Of a DNA stretch of 64,000 nucleotides, positions 63,282 to 64,000 are shown piece after piece. The notes beneath the pieces are model-generated. The model was not told where the DNA came from. It ran no database searches and saw only the letters and a list, made by a program, of their open reading frames with translations. Source of the stretch: Anaerocolumna sp. MB42-C2 (GTDB taxonomy: Bacteria; Bacillota; Clostridia; Lachnospirales; Lachnospiraceae); the NCBI RefSeq assembly GCF_030913705.1, contig NZ_CP133190.1, positions 5,233,501 through 5,297,500 on the forward strand, given 5' to 3'. The stretch's first letter is position 1, and each line of letters opens with the position of its first letter. The translations under genes were made by a program, and so were the position numbers.

Positions 63282-63407
63282 AAGTAACTTACAATGCCGG
63301 GGAAACAGTAACCGGAAGGATAGATACGGCATTACAACGAAGAGATTGTAGTTTTCGACACGGATTTAAAAAGCGCAGGAAATCGGCGCGGGATTGCAGG
63401 TAAGAAT

Positions 63408-64000
63408 ATGATAGATAGAATCGCGAATAAAGAGGTAAGAAGAATTATCGGTTTAATGTCCGGAACTTCTGTGGATGGTATTGATGCCGCGCTGGTAGAA
63501 ATAACAGGAAATCCATATGAGGGAACTGCCGCTGACGGAAATTCCGCTGACGGAAGGGTAAAACTGCTGGCCTTTGAAAATAAGCCATTTCCGGAAAAGA
63601 TAAGAAACCAAATATTTGAATTATTTCAGGCCGGAAATGCTACGGTAGATAAAGTGGGATATATGAATTTCCTGTTAGGCGAGCTTTATGCTAAGTCAGC
63701 CTGTTCGGTAGCCGGGAAAGCAGGGTTATCCATAAAAGAGATAGACTGTATCGGTTCCCACGGGCAGACAATATACCACCATCCGGAACCTATAACAAAG
63801 GATGGTTATCTTATCGGTTATACCGTACAAATCGGTGAGGGTGCCGTAATTGCCCAGAGGACGAAAGTGCCTTGTGTCAGTGATTTCCGTGTGGCGGATA
63901 TGGCAGCAGGAGGCCAGGGAGCTCCTTTGGTGCCGTTTACGGAATATGTGTTATATAGAAAGAAAGAGGAAACAATCCTTTTACAGAACATTGGTGGAAT
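63408..64000 (+). CDS. anmK: Anhydro-N-acetylmuramic acid kinase, N-terminal part (continues past the window)
   Basis: About 197 residues are visible from ATG 63408. Signature motifs: GLMSGTSVDGIDAALVEITG, IGSHGQTIYHHPE, VSDFRVADMAAGGQGAPLVP and LQNIGGI at the window end. AnmK converts 1,6-anhydroMurNAc (from lytic transglycosylases) to MurNAc-6-phosphate, the substrate of MurQ, so the operon closes a salvage path from import to GlcNAc-6-phosphate. The start has a weak GGTAAG ribosome site; the 126 bases after the permease show no other gene. A short GNSADG/GTAADG duplication lies near residue 45. Confidence 0.92.
   Translation, partial: MIDRIANKEVRRIIGLMSGTSVDGIDAALVEITGNPYEGTAADGNSADGRVKLLAFENKPFPEKIRNQIFELFQAGNATVDKVGYMNFLLGELYAKSACSVAGKAGLSIKEIDCIGSHGQTIYHHPEPITKDGYLIGYTVQIGEGAVIAQRTKVPCVSDFRVADMAAGGQGAPLVPFTEYVLYRKKEETILLQNIGG

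Noticed and set aside
1..64000. tRNA, rRNA, CRISPR arrays, prophage and transposase genes
   Set aside because: I looked for conserved rRNA/tRNA motifs, regularly spaced repeats and integrase or transposase motifs, and saw none by eye.

Overview
The window looks like a low-GC, Gram-positive, anaerobic Clostridia chromosome, most likely Lachnospiraceae (Lachnoclostridium/Anaerocolumna-like). This is inferred from AT-rich DNA, strong AGGAGG ribosome sites, TTGACA/TATAAT promoters, many lipoprotein-dependent sugar ABC importers without their own ATPase, and YesM/YesN and LplB/YtcP type genes. I saw no rRNA, tRNA, CRISPR array or intact insertion sequence.

Layout. (1) 1-4.7 kb: a truncated YesS-like regulator divergent from an LplA/LplB/YtcP-type oligosaccharide importer. 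(2) 4.8-8.2 kb: a regulator with two MerR domains, divergent from a UvrA-like ATPase that is preceded by an overlapping 22-codon leader ORF. (3) 8.3-14.1 kb: a secreted Big2-domain protein, an Fe-S aldo/keto reductase with a long structured leader, and a UMF1-type transporter with a phosphodiesterase. (4) 14.2-24.1 kb: a YesN/YesM pair divergent from a beta-mannoside operon (binding protein, two permeases, GH2 beta-mannosidase, D-lyxose/mannose isomerase). (5) 24.4-31 kb: a ribose/xylose-type ABC importer, a polyol-type SDR and a ribulokinase, plausibly for a pentitol or pentose. (6) 31.3-39.8 kb: an orphan sugar-binding lipoprotein, two tandem LytS/YesM-type kinases (the first with a decayed ATP-binding domain), a YesN-type regulator and a chemoreceptor. 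This looks like a sensory block. (7) 39.9-45.4 kb: a five-gene minus-strand operon resembling dlt but with a PLP-dependent decarboxylase: AMP ligase, decarboxylase, carrier protein, MBOAT acyltransferase, SGNH protein. (8) 45.7-57.9 kb: a resistance-like neighbourhood: a Tet(M)-family GTPase behind a leader peptide and attenuator, two paralogous MarR regulators, a BAAT-type hydrolase, a broken MFS pump, a TetR regulator, a rifampin-phosphotransferase-like protein overlapping a MATE pump, and a DHA3 MFS pump. (9) 58.2-64 kb: a possible small RNA, then murQ, an ABC importer and anmK (cut by the window end), a muramic-acid salvage operon.

Several themes recur. Every binding-protein gene that heads a transport operon is separated from the next gene by a strong stem-loop; in the murQ operon this is a ~290-nt imperfect palindrome. 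Two noncoding repeat families each occur twice. Two resistance-like genes have leader ORFs. The most promising undescribed system is the decarboxylase-containing dlt-like operon at 39.9-45.4 kb, followed by the binding-protein/pseudokinase/kinase sensory module at 31.3-37.6 kb. Substrates and functions beyond family level are inference.
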